From Neolentinus lepideus HHB14362 ss-1 (lineage: Eukaryota; Basidiomycota; Agaricomycetes; Gloeophyllales; Gloeophyllaceae), in assembly GCA_001632425.1 (NCBI GenBank), contig KV425574.1:377064-441063 (forward strand): DNA of 64,000 nucleotides, written 5' to 3'. Shown in pieces: positions 32,404 to 45,209 of this stretch. The notes under the pieces are model-generated. The model was given only the letters and a program-made list of their open reading frames with translations, was not told the origin of the DNA and made no database searches. Positions within the stretch are counted from its first letter, which is position 1. Every line of letters starts with the position of its first letter. A program made the translations under genes and the position numbers.

Positions 32404-33036
32404 GATCGCGTAAAGGTATGATATGGGGACACTGCACGTTCAGCGTCTCTTCAATATGCCTGTGGGAAAAGACCAAATGCATGGCTTATATATAGGGATC
32501 CGACTCGTGATCAGTCGCATTGAGGAATCGGTACATCAATCTGGGGTCCTAGAAGTAGAAGTCCATCATATGTCAGCTTAGGATATATTGAATGATATAT
32601 AGTCGCACCGCTGTGTTGCAAGCAAGCTAGACACCAATGTCGGCCTTACTACTGCCTCTCGGCACTTCCCGACAGCCATGAATCCCGTTCCTCGCTTACT
32701 GACACTTGAAAGTCTAACTCAAAATTCGTGAGAGTGCTCAGTTCTCCGCACAGCTAAGATGATTGCTACATTGACTAGCCTAAGGAACACAATGATCTTG
32801 TGGTACTCGTTAGGCTTCAAGAATCTTAGCGTATTATGAAACTCAAAGATAAGTTTTTGTCTGCGGCTTTAAATCGCCGGCGACGTCCGGCGCTTCATCC
32901 ATCGGGAGCTTCTGGATAAACAAGGTGACAGACGACCAACGAAATCCGCACCAGAACTGTTGAAATAGCGCATATAATAGTCAACGGCACATACTATAAT
33001 TACAAGATTGTATTCTGGCTTCTCCACGCGCACCAC
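32404..33036. other. Intergenic
   Basis: About 630 bp upstream of the minus-strand F-box-like gene and beyond the 3' end of the first GH30 gene. It includes a TATA-like TATATATAG near 32489. No gene seen. Confidence 0.45.
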
Positions 33037-35429
33037 TTACAAGACAACACTACCTGATTCATCTCGGAATTGGGACACGAAAGAGCTATTGCGGTATGCG
33101 TCACTGGATTGAGCAGACCCAGAGTTCTCCGCGAACCACCATAGTGTAGTCACACCTACTGGGAAGGTGTATGTTGCCTAAAAGCGTAGAGTTTCATCAG
33201 CGAAAACTCTACCAGGAAGGGGAATGAATGTCATATACCTGTTTACCCCTGAACTCAATCGTGGCAGTTATAGGTTGAGGATTCCAGGTGCCGTTGGTAT
33301 TATCCGCCCTGCCCGCCGACCATCTAGACTCTCATCGATCACAAGCGAACTGACTGCACTCACCAATTCAAGACTACAATACTGTAGCGATTCCAATCGC
33401 TCGAGCTCACACGGTTCGTCTGATACGCTCCAACCACTAAACCCCATGCATAATCCCCGCTAACGCTTGCTGTAATCATTTTGCCAAAGGGTCCTCCGGA
33501 GTCCTTAGGCACAATAGCTCGGGAAGCTTGTGCCATCGCATAGACTACGATCGAAGCTCAGTAATAATATGACATAGAGCACTGGCTGGATAGCTTACAC
33601 TCTTGGTTTACACTCCAAGTCCCAGAGCCGGTATTGATTTGCACGACACCACGGCATCCATTACCACTGCAACTGTCTGATCCTGGAAGCTTGGGACTTC
33701 CGCTGCTGTCGAGAGCGAGGTTCCACATAGCGGCCGTCTTCGCATGGTGCGTGATGGCGCCGATCATCCTGAGGAAATTTCAGTCAATGACGCCTGCCAT
33801 TGCAAACCAGGACACACTAACAGGTTATCCATATACCACTACACATCAGGGAGGGCCAATATTCAGGTCACTCAATGGCTTGCAAGGCTTCGCAAGGAAA
33901 TGTGCTTACCTTGATGTCACTCCACCAATCAGACCCGATCGTCCCAGAGCACTCTGTGAAATAAATCTCTTTGCTAGGATACGATGAATGAAAGCTGTCC
34001 TGCTGAGAGACTGATCCACCATAGCAGTGGAACGATACACCCGAAAAGGCGCCCGAGGCTTGCTGCATCTAAGCAATATTTAGTTAGATCTACGTGTTTA
34101 ACGAGAGTGAGGATAAATAATTACCAGTTGAGTCGGATAGCCAGTCGCGTCATCCCAGTTGTGTTCATACCCAATGATCTCAACACCAGAGAAGCCGTTA
34201 TTGTTCATCAAGGTCCGGAGAGATGTACCAATGGCTGCTTCCGTCGATACAGGCATACTACAGCTCGGGTACGTCTTGTCGCTGTTCTCTGGCTCGTTCT
34301 GGGATTCAAATTACTATCAATATCCCGATTACGCAAGATCAACACAAATTCATACCTGAATGCTTATACCGTATACATTAATACCTTTGTTCTGGAAGCC
34401 TTGGAGACATTTCAAGAGATAGTTCGCATCTTTGGTGCGGAGTTAAAGTGACATCAGCTGAAAATTCTTGAGTCGAAGACGTACAATTGTCAATGTACCC
34501 AGTATTCAGACTGCCCCCGTTCATTGTTCCGCTGCTCTTCATCCAAGCAGGCTAATGAAGTCATCATGAGCCTGCTTATATCGTTCGTAATAGTCAAGGA
34601 ATATCCTCACTGGAGACCATGGCACTATCTGAATCTTCAATATTGAGTTGATTGACAAAATATCTTGGATAGTGGAGAACAGATATGAGGGCGCTTTATT
34701 GACACTGAAGCTATTGAGAGAGGTATCCCCGCTTGAATCATCGAAAGTGTAGTCTAGTAGAGCGTTATCAAGAGCGTCGGGTTTGTAGTGACTCCCACTT
34801 ACCTTTCGACGAGAAATCCGAAGCGCCGAGTGGCACTCTCAGAAATGTGAAACCTGCACTTTGCTTGCCATCCGTCGCTGCTTAATCGTCAGAACAGTGC
34901 CCTAGAAATCCCTCGCAAGATAAGAGATAACACTCACGATCAAAGAGATACCCCAGAAGGGACCAGTATTGAGACGAGCTTTTAGACTGATGCGCGAAAG
35001 GGAGGTCAGCGATATCACCGATACATATGCCGAAGTGTAGCCACCCACTTTAAGCTCACTGAAAAGAAGCGCAGATGAGTCGGCTAACCAGTTGAAGGAG
35101 TGTTTAAGAACTTCTTGTAAGTACATGGATTCAATTCAAGGCTTACTTAAGGTCGCTCCGAAACCGATGACGGTCTGGTAGGTCTTTGAATCATCTATGA
35201 CAATATCGGCTTGGCCGGTGGCTCCAGGAGTCCCGAAATTGATTGGAGATGACGGCTGTGAATACGTGAAAAGACTAGATCTATCCCACGTTGTCGTAAA
35301 CTACGAAGGGCGGTCGCCTCAAATTATTGCAAGTGAGATAAGTACACTGGTACTCACGATATCCCAGATTTGCTGGCTAGCAATAGGGGAGACAAGTGCT
35401 AGGCAAACTAGACCCCACGAATTACGCAT
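33037..35429 (-). CDS. Secreted GH30 glycoside hydrolase, endo-beta-1,6-glucanase-like (copy 1)
   Basis: Cleaves beta-linked glucan, probably beta-1,6-glucan of fungal cell walls, outside the cell. ATG 35429 gives a signal peptide MRNSWGLVCLALVSPIASQQ followed by IWDI. Many short introns. The acid/base Glu is in NEPENSDKTYPSC near 34300. Then GYEHNWDDATGYPTQL follows, and SFHCYGG. The nucleophile Glu is in EIYFTECSGTIGSDWW near 33950. Next come MWNLALDSSGSPKLPG and GTWSVNQE. The C-terminal beta domain ends TYTFPVGVTTLWWFAENSG, with a diverged tail to the stop at 33037. Both catalytic residues are present. It is the downstream member of a tandem pair with the gene at 36217-38525. Subfamily 3 is inferred from motif resemblance. 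Confidence 0.85.
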
Positions 35430-36216
35430 AGCGAAGGCGAGTAGGGGAAGGTCTTTAGAAGACAGTCGAGAAGTTTGAATGCTCCACCGCAATCAAGGCT
35501 CGCTTTTATGTTAGCCGCCATTGCAATCAAGCCCTCAGTCCGCGGGGAACCGAAAGTACAACGATGGCTGACAATCCTGCTGACCCGCATTCGATAGACA
35601 AGCATGACAGCAAACCAGAATCACGATGCTTAGGAACGTAAGGGCTTCTATCTTTCGAGAAGAAACATTCCTTTTCTGGGGCCGATAGTCTCCCACTTGA
35701 CGCAGAGGTGGTTAGCGTGAGCGAAAGTTCAATATCGACTCAGACTAATCAGCTGCCAGTAAGTCGCGTGAATCGTGATACATTCAGCGCTCACCGACCT
35801 GGCAAGTTCGGGCGTGCAGGCGAGAGGAGAATCATGCACATTGGGTGGATCCTCGGCTTAGCAGACGGAATTCTCGAACCCCATGAGTGCGATACATTGA
35901 TATAGGAGCAGTGATAGCGGCGCTTCTGCACTGATCTGCTTCTCCTCCGAGAATGGTAAGTGCCACAACTCCTATTTCCTATCGCGATTGACGATGAACT
36001 TCCCGGCTTCAACAAATACTACGTCAACCAATCATTTAGTAAGTATCATAAATGCCTCGAATCTCAGATCGGGTGCCATTCAGACACAGGATATCATACT
36101 CTAATATTATACAAGGGCAGTCGCAATCATCGAATAAGAGAGACAATGGGTATAGGTCGTCATGTCGTTCGCGCCTTAGTTCCTCGCCAGAAGAGTCACG
36201 CGCCCCTGCTGTAGGC
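35430..36216. other. Intergenic between the two GH30 genes
   Basis: About 790 bp holding the terminator of copy 2 and the promoter of copy 1 (both minus strand). Nothing else recognised. Confidence 0.5.
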
Positions 36217-38525
36217 TCAAATACCAGCAGCCTTGGTATTCAGATGTATGAAGTTGGTGCCACTATCGACCGATGCGGCTGAGGACGACTCATTCACCGC
36301 ATACCACCATAACGTCGTGACACCGACGGGGAATGTATAGGTCGCCTGGGAGGTCATAAGATGCACTTTCACACAATGGAAGAGGCTATCACACCAACCT
36401 GCATGTCGCGGAACTCGATTGTAGTCTGTACGGGTTGCGGGTTCCAGTTGCCATTGGTATTATCAGCCCTGTGGGGAATGAGATTCGTCCCGGAACGATC
36501 CACAAAGTGTGAGACCTACCAGTTCAAAACCACCAACGAATAACGCAACCAGTCCGTTGAGGATACTCTACCTGTGACGTACGCTCCGACGATTAACGCC
36601 CAGTTCATATCTCCGCCTACACTGACGCCGATTCGTTGACCCCACGGTCCGTTCACATCCCGTGGTAGAATGGCTTTTGATGCCTGTCCCATAGCGTAGA
36701 CTAAGAGTGCGGTGATTAATGGACATTATGGCCATTGAGCGGCTGTATACGCACATTCTTGATTGACACTCCAAGTGCCGTTAGTATTGATTTGCACAAC
36801 ACCCCGGCACCCTGGTCCACCACAGCTGTCAGTTCCTGGGAGTATGGGGAGCCCACTTCCATTCAAGGCGAGATTCCACATGAGACCAGACTGCGAGTGG
36901 TAGGTTATCCCGGTAATGAAGCTTTGCACAGATCAGAACATCGAACACCTGTCAGATGTTAGTGTAAAAAGCCTCACAGATTATCCATGTACCACTGTCC
37001 AGTCGTCAGAAATTGAGGGAAACGGGATATATTGTATATACTCACCTTAATATCGCTCCACCAATCGGAACCGATGGTACCAGAGCATTCAGTGAAGTAG
37101 ATCTCTTTGGTCGGGTACGCATTGTAAAAGTCCGACTGGTTCTGAACGTCTCCAGCATAACAATGAAAAGCTACTCCAGCAAAAGCGCTCTCGGCTTGTT
37201 CCATCTAAAGCAGGAGTTAAGGTGGCTCCAGAATCATGCATCTCGCGAACAGAACGTACTAGCTGTACTGGATATCCGCCCGCATCATCCCAATTGTGTT
37301 CGTATCCGATCAGTCTGACACCGGAGAATCCGTTGTTGTCCATGAGGGTTCTGAGGGCAGTACCAATCTGGGCCTCGACTGAAACCGGCATGTAGCAGCT
37401 GGGGTAAGTCGAGTCGCTATTCTCAGGCTCATTCTAGGTTGTGTTAGGTGAACAGAATTCTAGCAATGATTGTATATTCGACTGACTTGAATGCTAATGG
37501 CGAATGGTACAATATTCTTGATCTGGAAACCTTGCAAACACTTCAGTAGATAGTCCGCATCTGCCGAATCAGCCAGTCAGAACTGTTCAATGTAAGCTTG
37601 CAAATACACGAACAAGTGTTGATATAGTCGGTATTAAGATCCCCTCCGTCCATAGTACCACTCGTTTTCATCCACGCAGGCTATAAATATATTCAGTCCA
37701 TGTCACTCTTGCGTGCCTCGCTAACATACCGGCGACCAAGGCAGGACGTGAACCCGGAGATATGAATTTATAGATTGAATGTCGTAAATTGTTGTGAACA
37801 CATAGTCCGGCACGTTGTCGATATTGAAATCCGACAATGAGGTGTCACCGCTGACGTCGTCAAAGCTGTAGACTGCCTCGAGTAAGTTACATGGCACAAA
37901 GTCATACAAGAGAATAACACTTACGGCTGGCCGAAAAGTCCGAGGCACCGAGTGGCACTCGGAGGTATGTAAAGCCAGCACTGTTCGCCCCGTCGGTAGC
38001 TGCCATGCTGTCAATGATGTGACCTATGACAACAATGGGCATCTCACCGTTGAACAGATAGTCCAGAAGCGCCCAGTAGTTGCTTGGGTTCTGTGTCTGA
38101 TGTGGGGTATTCTCGGAGAGTTCAACATCAAGGGATGATACAACTTACTTTTAGATTACTCAGAAGGAGGGCCGAAGAATCAGCTTTATAGCGAATTAGT
38201 CTGGCTTATAACATACATCAGGAACGGTAGTCACTGAGAGCAGAACCAAAGCCCCAGACGGTCTGGTACACGTCGGTGTCGTCCACCACAATGTCCGCTG
38301 CTCCAATGGTTCCGGGAGAGACGAAGTTGATCGGATCCGGGCTAGGCTGGAAGTGCGTGAAGAGCATGGACCGATCCCATGTCGTTTGCCACTAAAAATG
38401 CGTATAGCGTCGTACTCGTTGGGTTCGACTATCAGCTTCCCAATACTCACAATGTCCCAAATCTGCTGAGATGCAGCCCTGGAAGCGAGAAGGGCCCCAA
38501 CAAGAAGAGGCCAGCTGTATCTCAT
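36217..38525 (-). CDS. Secreted GH30 glycoside hydrolase, endo-beta-1,6-glucanase-like (copy 2)
   Basis: Paralogue of the gene at 33037-35429 with the same exon layout. ATG 38525 starts a signal peptide MRYSWPLLVGALLASRAASQ followed by QIWDIV. The acid/base Glu is in NEPENSDSTYPSCYMPVSVE near 37420. Then GYEHNWDDAGGYPVQL and VAFHCYAGD follow. The nucleophile Glu is in EIYFTECSGTIGSDWW near 37090. Next are MWNLALNGSGLPILPGTDSC and GTWSVNQE, and the C-terminus VGVTTLWWYAVNESSSA runs to a TGA at 36217. All key residues are intact, so it should be active. The tandem arrangement and matching introns show a local duplication; expression as a pair during wall remodelling or mycoparasitism is inference. 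Confidence 0.87.
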
Positions 38526-39506
38526 AGTATTGTAGCTGCTTCAGACAGAACTCCCGGTGGATGCAGAGCTTAGAGCATACCACGAGGCTCTTATTAGGGC
38601 TCGGAACCACGCGTCTCTGGGCGCCGCGGGTCTTCCTGATCGTGAAGGATCATTTCCAGTACCTAGAGCCCGGGCGGTCAGAAAGATAGGGGAAAGGTAT
38701 GAATCATGGGAAGATGCATACCACGAGTTGTGAAGGGATGGACAGGGTAGCTGTGCGACGCATCTTGATAGTCGGCGAAGCAAGGCACTCACAGGATACG
38801 AGGGGAGAAAGTGCTAATAATATCACAAATGCCGATCTTTGGGCGGCATTATGCTGTATGATGCTCACATTGTTTGCATATCCTTGGATCATGGCATGGA
38901 ACTTGAAGCTTGAGCGTTGAGCCCACTCCACTTTGCCTGGCCCGCAGCAGCTGAACTGACAGCAATTTCTGACGACATGAAGGTCTCCTGAGGTAATCGG
39001 TACGTGTACGACTTAGCATCCTATCCCCTAGAGAACATGGTGTTTCTGTTGAGTGGCTGCATAATAATGCCATGAAGAGCCTAAATGTGGTCGAATGGGA
39101 GGATCAGCTGCGGTCATCCGCTTCGAGTTACCAGGAACAACACACCATCAAATATTCTACGATGGAAGCGACCCGTTAAATATGGATCTTCAAATGTACA
39201 TGTTGTCAATGATGTTCGTCGTAAGGAACAAGCGAAAGGATCGGAAGAAAGAATACCAGGCGCGACCGGTAGAGCCGATTAGATCTTAAGGCATTGACAG
39301 GCAATTGTAGTCTCATATCATCCATCAAGCTCCCAGTTCGTGAGAGCTACAGCTCTCAGAGATCATATGTGTGGCAAGGGCGCATGGACAGAGTACTGAT
39401 CCTCATGGTCCCAACTCATAGCCTGTCACTTCCGCGGAGAACGTTAACCCTTCAGTCCACTCCAGAGCACTCGCACGAACAAATACAAAACGGGTACAAT
39501 AACATT
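38526..39506. other. Intergenic; possible small frame at 39095-39289
   Basis: About 980 bp between the GH30 copy 2 start and the beta-adaptin stop (both minus). A 64-codon plus-strand frame begins MGGSAAVIRFELPGTTHHQI and ends with a basic stretch (NKRKDRKKEYQ). It looks protein-like but has no recognised family and no supporting context, so it is not called as a gene. Confidence 0.3.
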
Positions 39507-42199
39507 CTAAAATAAGCCTAAAAGGTCATCTTGTGGTTTCTGCGTTTGCACTGGTGATGTTACGCTAGAAGCACCCAACTGAGATGGCGGAACCGAATTT
39601 ATGGGCGAACCAAATCCATTATCGCCACCGAACGATAGCTCTCCCAATGGGTTCTGCGGAGCCGAGGGTGTACCGGTCATCCCACCTCCTCCAAATATCG
39701 AGACGAGATCGTCGAGCGGGTTCGCAGAAGTTCCGGCGAGAAGGTTTGCTGCGGCGGGTGTCTGGGGTATAATGGTTGTCGCTGCTAAGCCGGAAGGCTG
39801 GCTGTCTGAGGCAAGTACATCGTCGAAGTCCAGCAGGTTTTCTGATTGTTGACCCGCCGCGACGGTCTGGAGGGCCTTTTGCGTGGCAAGCTGATCGTCT
39901 ACAAGGCTGAGAGACAAGTTAGCGTCACGTGTACTTCACATGGCGGTGTAATAGGGGTAATCCAGTGGGGTAATGGAGGGATGTGCAAGACTACATACTC
40001 TAGACCTTTCCGTTGGACGGAATCGGCACCTACGCGTCCTCGTCCGATGAAGGTTTCTGCAGGTTTGTGATAAACACTTGCTAGTGTGCCGATCTCAGAC
40101 AACAGTTCCTCTAATAGCGCGGGTGATACCGTTGTTCGGGATAGTGATATTGGTGGCCTCTGTGCAAGTACGACACCCTATATCACGGTAAATCAGAATT
40201 CCAATCGGGTATACATCATGATCAAAGATGGATGCTACCTTTGCAGCAGCTGGGTCTGACGATAATAACCGCCAGTAAATATACGCTCGATCTCGCACAT
40301 CCGGAGAATCGCAGTCCTTGGTGGCTGTGTTCAATATGCGCTGAACCAGACCTTGCGACACGTCCGGCTTCTTCAAAAATAGCTTCACCACGGCAGTCAA
40401 GGTTTGCAGTTGCACCTATAACATTCCATTTCGGGAGTGACATAACTTTAGTCCGATTTGAGTCTAGGACTGATCGCGGAGAGGGGCTTACAGGATACGA
40501 CTCCTCCGTAAATGTATCCACAAACATGTTCAGGAGCTCGTCAGCGTTATCGATTCTGCTCGCGTACTCGCCGATGATCCAAATCAGGGAGGCTTTGGCC
40601 TCAGGCTCATCGAGCTCGTCGAGATTCGCACACAGCGTGGGGATGATGCCTTCATATGTGGCGGGGTATTTTCGGAAGATGTCCTAGTTCCAAGGACGTT
40701 CAGTATACATCGGAAAAATGAACAGGCTGAGATAATACCTTCATGACGACCATAGCTTCCTGCACAACATAGCTCACTCGCGTAGCAATCAGGTCCAATA
40801 GGACGTTCACGCAGCGCTCAGCTGCGGAGTCGATCTTGATAGCCGTCTGTCCAATGGCTTTGATACTCTTCCGCACGAAGTCGACATCAACCTCAGAAGC
40901 ATACCTGTTACCTGTCAATGTTTTCCGTCTGAACAATACCACTAAGAAAATACTGACTCTTTAAGTTCGCTCAGGAGTGCGTCCACATTGTTATCACTCG
41001 CAAGCCGGACCATAATATCAAGTTTCTCCACCTTGACATACAGAGGATCATTGTATTTGCAGAAGAAGACCCGCATCTCATTCTGCAGTAGGTCTGACCG
41101 TTTCTGGAGCAACAGGTTAATGTTCCGTAGCGCCACCCACTGAACCTCTGGAGGAGACGAGAGCAGAGTGACTAAGGGAGGCGCCATCTTGCGAACAAAC
41201 TGTTTCAGCAGATCTTCTCTTCGGATGCCTCTCATATGGATCATGATGACCTATAGTCACGCACGTCAAGGTGGTTACAGTCCAAAATGCCAGCAGACGC
41301 ACCTTGACAGCGGCGAGAACGACGCTTCCGTTCACATGCTGAAACTGGGGGATTACGCGTTCGCATATGTGCTCTCGCTCCTTTTCGTCCTCGGTCTTGT
41401 ATCTGGCCAGAGCACCGAGGATAGCCACACGCCCCCATTCTGAGCACTCATTGAGAGCAATGAGGAGCTTATTCAGAATACTGGTTGTGACATTAAATAT
41501 GGCTGGATCATCAGGAGAATGGTCGGGTTGGGATGTGACGGAAGCGTGAATGTCCGATAGAGCTGCGACAGTGTTCGCGACCACCTGATGACTATGAGGG
41601 TATCCATACGTACGAGCGCGAGGGAAAACGTACCATCGGGTTGCTGTCCGAAACCATATCATGCAACTGCTCCAAAAATCCGTTCTCCAGGACCAGCTCC
41701 GGCTTCAGATCGTACAATTTCGCAACACACAGCGCAGCTGTCTTGCGGACGTACGGATTGTCGTCTCGCAAACACTTTTGCAAGGGATCGCTGACATAGT
41801 CTATGATCTTCTCCGCGCGTAGCATTCCCATTGTCCTGATCGCGAGAGCACGCACGAGTGGATTAGGGTCATCGGAGTCTTTGACGAACGTATTGACGGC
41901 AAGAATGACAAGCTCGGGCTGTGTTTTGGCGTAGTTCATGAGATACAGGTAGACCAGTTTCTTCTGCTCCAAGTCATCCGTCTGCATATTCTTCAAGACA
42001 TCAGGAAATAGACCGCTAACATCTTCAGATACATGAGATTCGCTACAAGCAACACTCTATCGGAGCACGCACCTTTCCCCACTGTCATAGAAGCTATAAC
42101 ACGCTTGATAGCATCTTTGCGCTTATCCCGATATTCACTGTTGAGGTCTTGGCTGAGCTCGTAGTTTTCACCTTTCCTTGGTCCCGCCCGGAAGCTCAT
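39507..42199 (-). CDS. APL2: Beta-adaptin, AP-1 (or AP-2) clathrin adaptor large subunit
   Basis: Large beta subunit of a clathrin adaptor, working at the trans-Golgi/endosome (AP-1) or plasma membrane (AP-2). ATG 42199 starts [20 protein letters not shown] and [13 protein letters not shown], the universal beta-adaptin start. Then the HEAT-repeat trunk runs with [113 protein letters not shown] and [20 protein letters not shown]. The hinge has the clathrin-box-like [10 protein letters not shown], and the protein ends DDLLGLF. There is no C-terminal ear domain, as in many fungal beta subunits. About nine introns. AP-1 beta (Apl2) is favoured by overall resemblance, but AP-2 beta cannot be excluded. 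Confidence 0.9.
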
Positions 42200-42838
42200 T
42201 AGGTTACAGCACGCACGCGCGAATTATTTATGGATTGTAAGGCAGATGACCTTGGCCCGAGGACGGACTGTTCAGAACTCGTGGTGATGCTGAACTAAGA
42301 GTAAGATGACGAGCACTAAGCAAAGGCAGAGTAAAGGCTAATAAGGGGAAGTTGTGGCGGATCTGGAGGCGCGTTTCTCACTTCCGCCACGACCAGTCTC
42401 CGCCTTGCTGCATGGTCTAACCAGTATATCGATGGTCATCGCATGAAATCCTGGCACATACGTCTCACTGTCGAGTGCAATAAAAGGAAGCAGTTGCCTA
42501 CGTCTGTCAAGCTTGAACGTTGACTCCGTCGGTATCTATATATCACACTGAGCTACTGGACGATCGCTCTGCCAGTGCTCCACCCTTTGCCCGGAGACTT
42601 ATGAGGAAACAGTATGAATGATACGTTCAGTTTGTTAGGAGTCCGGTTGAATAGCCGGTGCACGGTGTAAGGTACAGAACCTCTCGAAAACGTGGTACTG
42701 ACATTGTGCTACCATTTACAATGTCCCGTGGCATAGACCCAAGAATGCTCATATTACCGTTACCGCGTAAATGCCCATAAAACAAAACGTGGTTCACAAA
42801 GTCCTCGACGAGACGGAGAGGTATGCAAGGTCTCTGAC
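42200..42838. other. Intergenic
   Basis: About 640 bp; promoter of beta-adaptin and 3' flank of the SDR gene. Checked for tRNA A/B boxes near 42540-42600 without success. Confidence 0.45.
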
Positions 42839-43791
42839 CTAATAGTTGGGTAACATCACTCCGTCCTTGGTAAACCTGACATTACAGAACACGCAGTGGT
42901 CGGCTCATAGTCGATATTCTTAGACAAAGGTCGTCAGGAATAAAGCTTACCGGTAGTCCCACCTCCCCTGCTCTTTCAGCGTGATTATGTCCCAGTATGC
43001 TAGGGCGTGAGCTTCACCGTTAAATTCTTCTCCTGGGAGGCCACCTAGAGCGTTTACTTGTGAGGCAAAATAAAATCTGTACAAGCAGCGGTCATATGTT
43101 AACGGACTTGCCGTGATTACAAGTATGATATTACCTGAACCCTTCCTTTGCATAGGTCAGAGCGCACAGCTCCATCACATGTGCCGATACCTTCTTCTGG
43201 CACGCTAAAGTAGCGAAGAAAGGCCTGACGGGTTTGAACGGCAATACATTGCCAGTTGTGATGAAGACCTTTGGCAGATCGCTATCCTTCATGGCACGGA
43301 AACCAGCAAGAGCCTCCCGTGCTGCAGCGAACACGCCGGCACCAATCGCAACACTACTTATAAAGTCGGGGTATGCCAAGGACAATGGATCATTGACGTC
43401 GGGAAGTCCCTCTGACGGGTTATTCGAGACTGGGCGAAGAGAGTCTGGTGAACGATCTATAGATATCGAGCCAGGTCAACTGACCATTATGAATGACCAC
43501 GCTCGGAGGTGCTCCTAGTTGCTCTTCAACCGCATGAAAGGCAGCGCCAATGCTCTTGGAGTCCGCGACGTCGACGGTGATCGGCAGAAACCCGCGTTTT
43601 TGAGCGTCGTCGATATCAGGGTGACGAGAGCCGATAGCGACCTTGTACCCTTGAGCTTTCAGCTTCTCAGCGACCATTCGACCAACACGAGGCCCGGCGC
43701 CTAGGATGAACGCAACGGGGGTATTAGTCGCAGTAGCATTTGTAGGCTCGATGATGTCGTTGGGAGCATGCCGAGACGTTTGGCTGCCCAT
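42839..43791 (-). CDS. Short-chain dehydrogenase/reductase (SDR), NAD(P)-binding
   Basis: Rossmann-fold oxidoreductase. From ATG 43791 a 25-residue leader is followed by VAFILGAGPRVGRMVAEKLK, the glycine-rich nucleotide loop, then YKVAIGSRHPDIDDAQ, ITVDVADSKSIGAAFHAVEE and PPSVVIHNG (the NNAG-like position). The second exon has SLAYPDFISSVAIGAGVFAA and LPKVFITTGNVLPFKPVRPF, then CALTYAKEGFRFYFASQVNA, where the usual YxxxK catalytic pair is not clear. The last exon ends RFTKDGVMLPNY at 42839. About four exons. The weak catalytic motif suggests an atypical SDR, as seen in a fungal group annotated only as SDR. Substrate unknown. Confidence 0.78.
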
Positions 43792-44653
43792 AGGTGTCTA
43801 TCAAACAGGACGAGCAGTGCAAGGTGATATAGAACGTGTAGGCGCCTATAATCCTACAACCTGTAGAATGTGATAGCACCCCAATCTTCTATAAGGATAT
43901 CAATTGCCAGCACGTTCGGGTCACCGGATGTCATCAGGTATTGAGCATTCGAGGAACATTTGGACATGATAACGTTACGGCGTGTTTTGCTTAATCTGGA
44001 TTCTGAAGCTCCCGTGGGTGCCGGCCGATCTCTGCTGTAAGTCAGACAGAGTCTGGAAGAAAGTTGGGGAATAACAGTTTCCGCGGCTTGAAAACATAGC
44101 GCTGACCGAAGATTCAGACGACCTGAGCTATGTATAATAGCGACCGAGAGATGGGATACTTGGCGGTGGCTGAAGTGCTCAATCGGCATTTGCCGCATTA
44201 TCCGCACGCGGCTGTCGTCGTCCTCACAAATAACCTTTCTCGCTCCCAAACCGACCTCATCTTTGCGTATACTTCAACATTCCTCCGATGTATACCAGAA
44301 GACACGAAATAACTTGGTTTTCGCTCCAGATCCCATTGCCCTTGCCTCCGATCTGGATCACGTGATGTCTATTTGTTGATTTTGGCAGGCACGAACCGGC
44401 CCTACAGCGGCCCGATTCCTTGTTCTGAACCACCATCAGCCACAACCGCGTTTGGCGCCCGGGTGCGTATGCCCTCTGCCACATGAAATAAACCATATAA
44501 TTTATTTTAGATTGAATCGATCCAGACTTCTACGAGTAAACGCCAGTGTACAGTAGGTGAGTACAATGGTGCTGCCTAATCTTGTGATCCAAGCAAGTTT
44601 TGTGAGGTATGGCGGAAATTGATGGGCGCTCACATGACGTGATCGTATAGGCT
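43792..44653. other. Divergent promoter region
   Basis: About 860 bp between the SDR gene (minus) and H2A.Z (plus). A 60-codon plus-strand frame at 44130-44312 shows no family resemblance. Nothing else seen. Confidence 0.45.
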
Positions 44654-45209
44654 ATGTCCAGCAAAGGCGGAAAATCAAAGGGCGGGGTGGGCGCAGCGAA
44701 TGGTGCTGCTGGGGAGGGTACAGGGACCACGACGCGACAGCTGCAGACGCGGAGCGCGAAGGCCGGGTTGCAGGTGAGTGCCGTGACCACGGTGAAAACA
44801 AGACGCGACTTATCACGTCTGTCGTATCGTGCATAGTTCCCTGTCGGTCGTATCCATCGGTACCTGAAGCAGCGCACACAACATAACGTCCGGATCGGAG
44901 CAAAGGCGGCAGTGTACACGTCTGCCGTGCTGGAGTACTTGACCGCGGAGGTGTTGGAACTCGCAGGTGCGCGTACCCTTCTTCACATTCTCCTTTGTCG
45001 ATGTTCATGATGGGTTTTCTGCAGGAAATGCCTCAAAAGATCTCCGCGTGAAGCGCATAACGCCCCGGCATCTGCAGCTCGCCATCCGCGGAGACGAAGA
45101 GCTCGACACGCTCGTTCGCGCGACGATCGCGGGTGGTGGTGTGTTGCCATTTATTCACAAGGCCTTGACGGCGGCCAAGTCGGCGCCGAAGAAGGCTGGC
45201 GAGCAGTGA
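44654..45209 (+). CDS. HTZ1: Histone H2A variant H2A.Z
   Basis: Replaces H2A in nucleosomes flanking promoters; loaded by the SWR1 complex. Three exons (44654-44773, 44837-44966, 45025-45209) total 435 nt and give 144 residues. The Gly/Lys-rich tail is followed by [19 protein letters not shown], the H2A fold entry. Then [20 protein letters not shown] and [20 protein letters not shown] follow. The variant-specific acidic-patch loop is [20 protein letters not shown], with [11 protein letters not shown] after it. GDEELDTL plus the GGGVLP end distinguish it from canonical H2A. Both intron joins use canonical sites and keep frame. Confidence 0.96.

Noticed and set aside
35860..35930. Possible minus-strand tRNA because of a GGTTCGAG word
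   Set aside because: The spacing and the acceptor stem do not fit a tRNA.
39095..39289. 64-codon plus-strand frame with a basic end
   Set aside because: It looks protein-like but has no family, no clear promoter and no extending exon. Mentioned in the intergenic note only.
42540..42600. Possible tRNA gene
   Set aside because: No GGTTCGANTCC-like B box, and no cloverleaf could be formed by eye.
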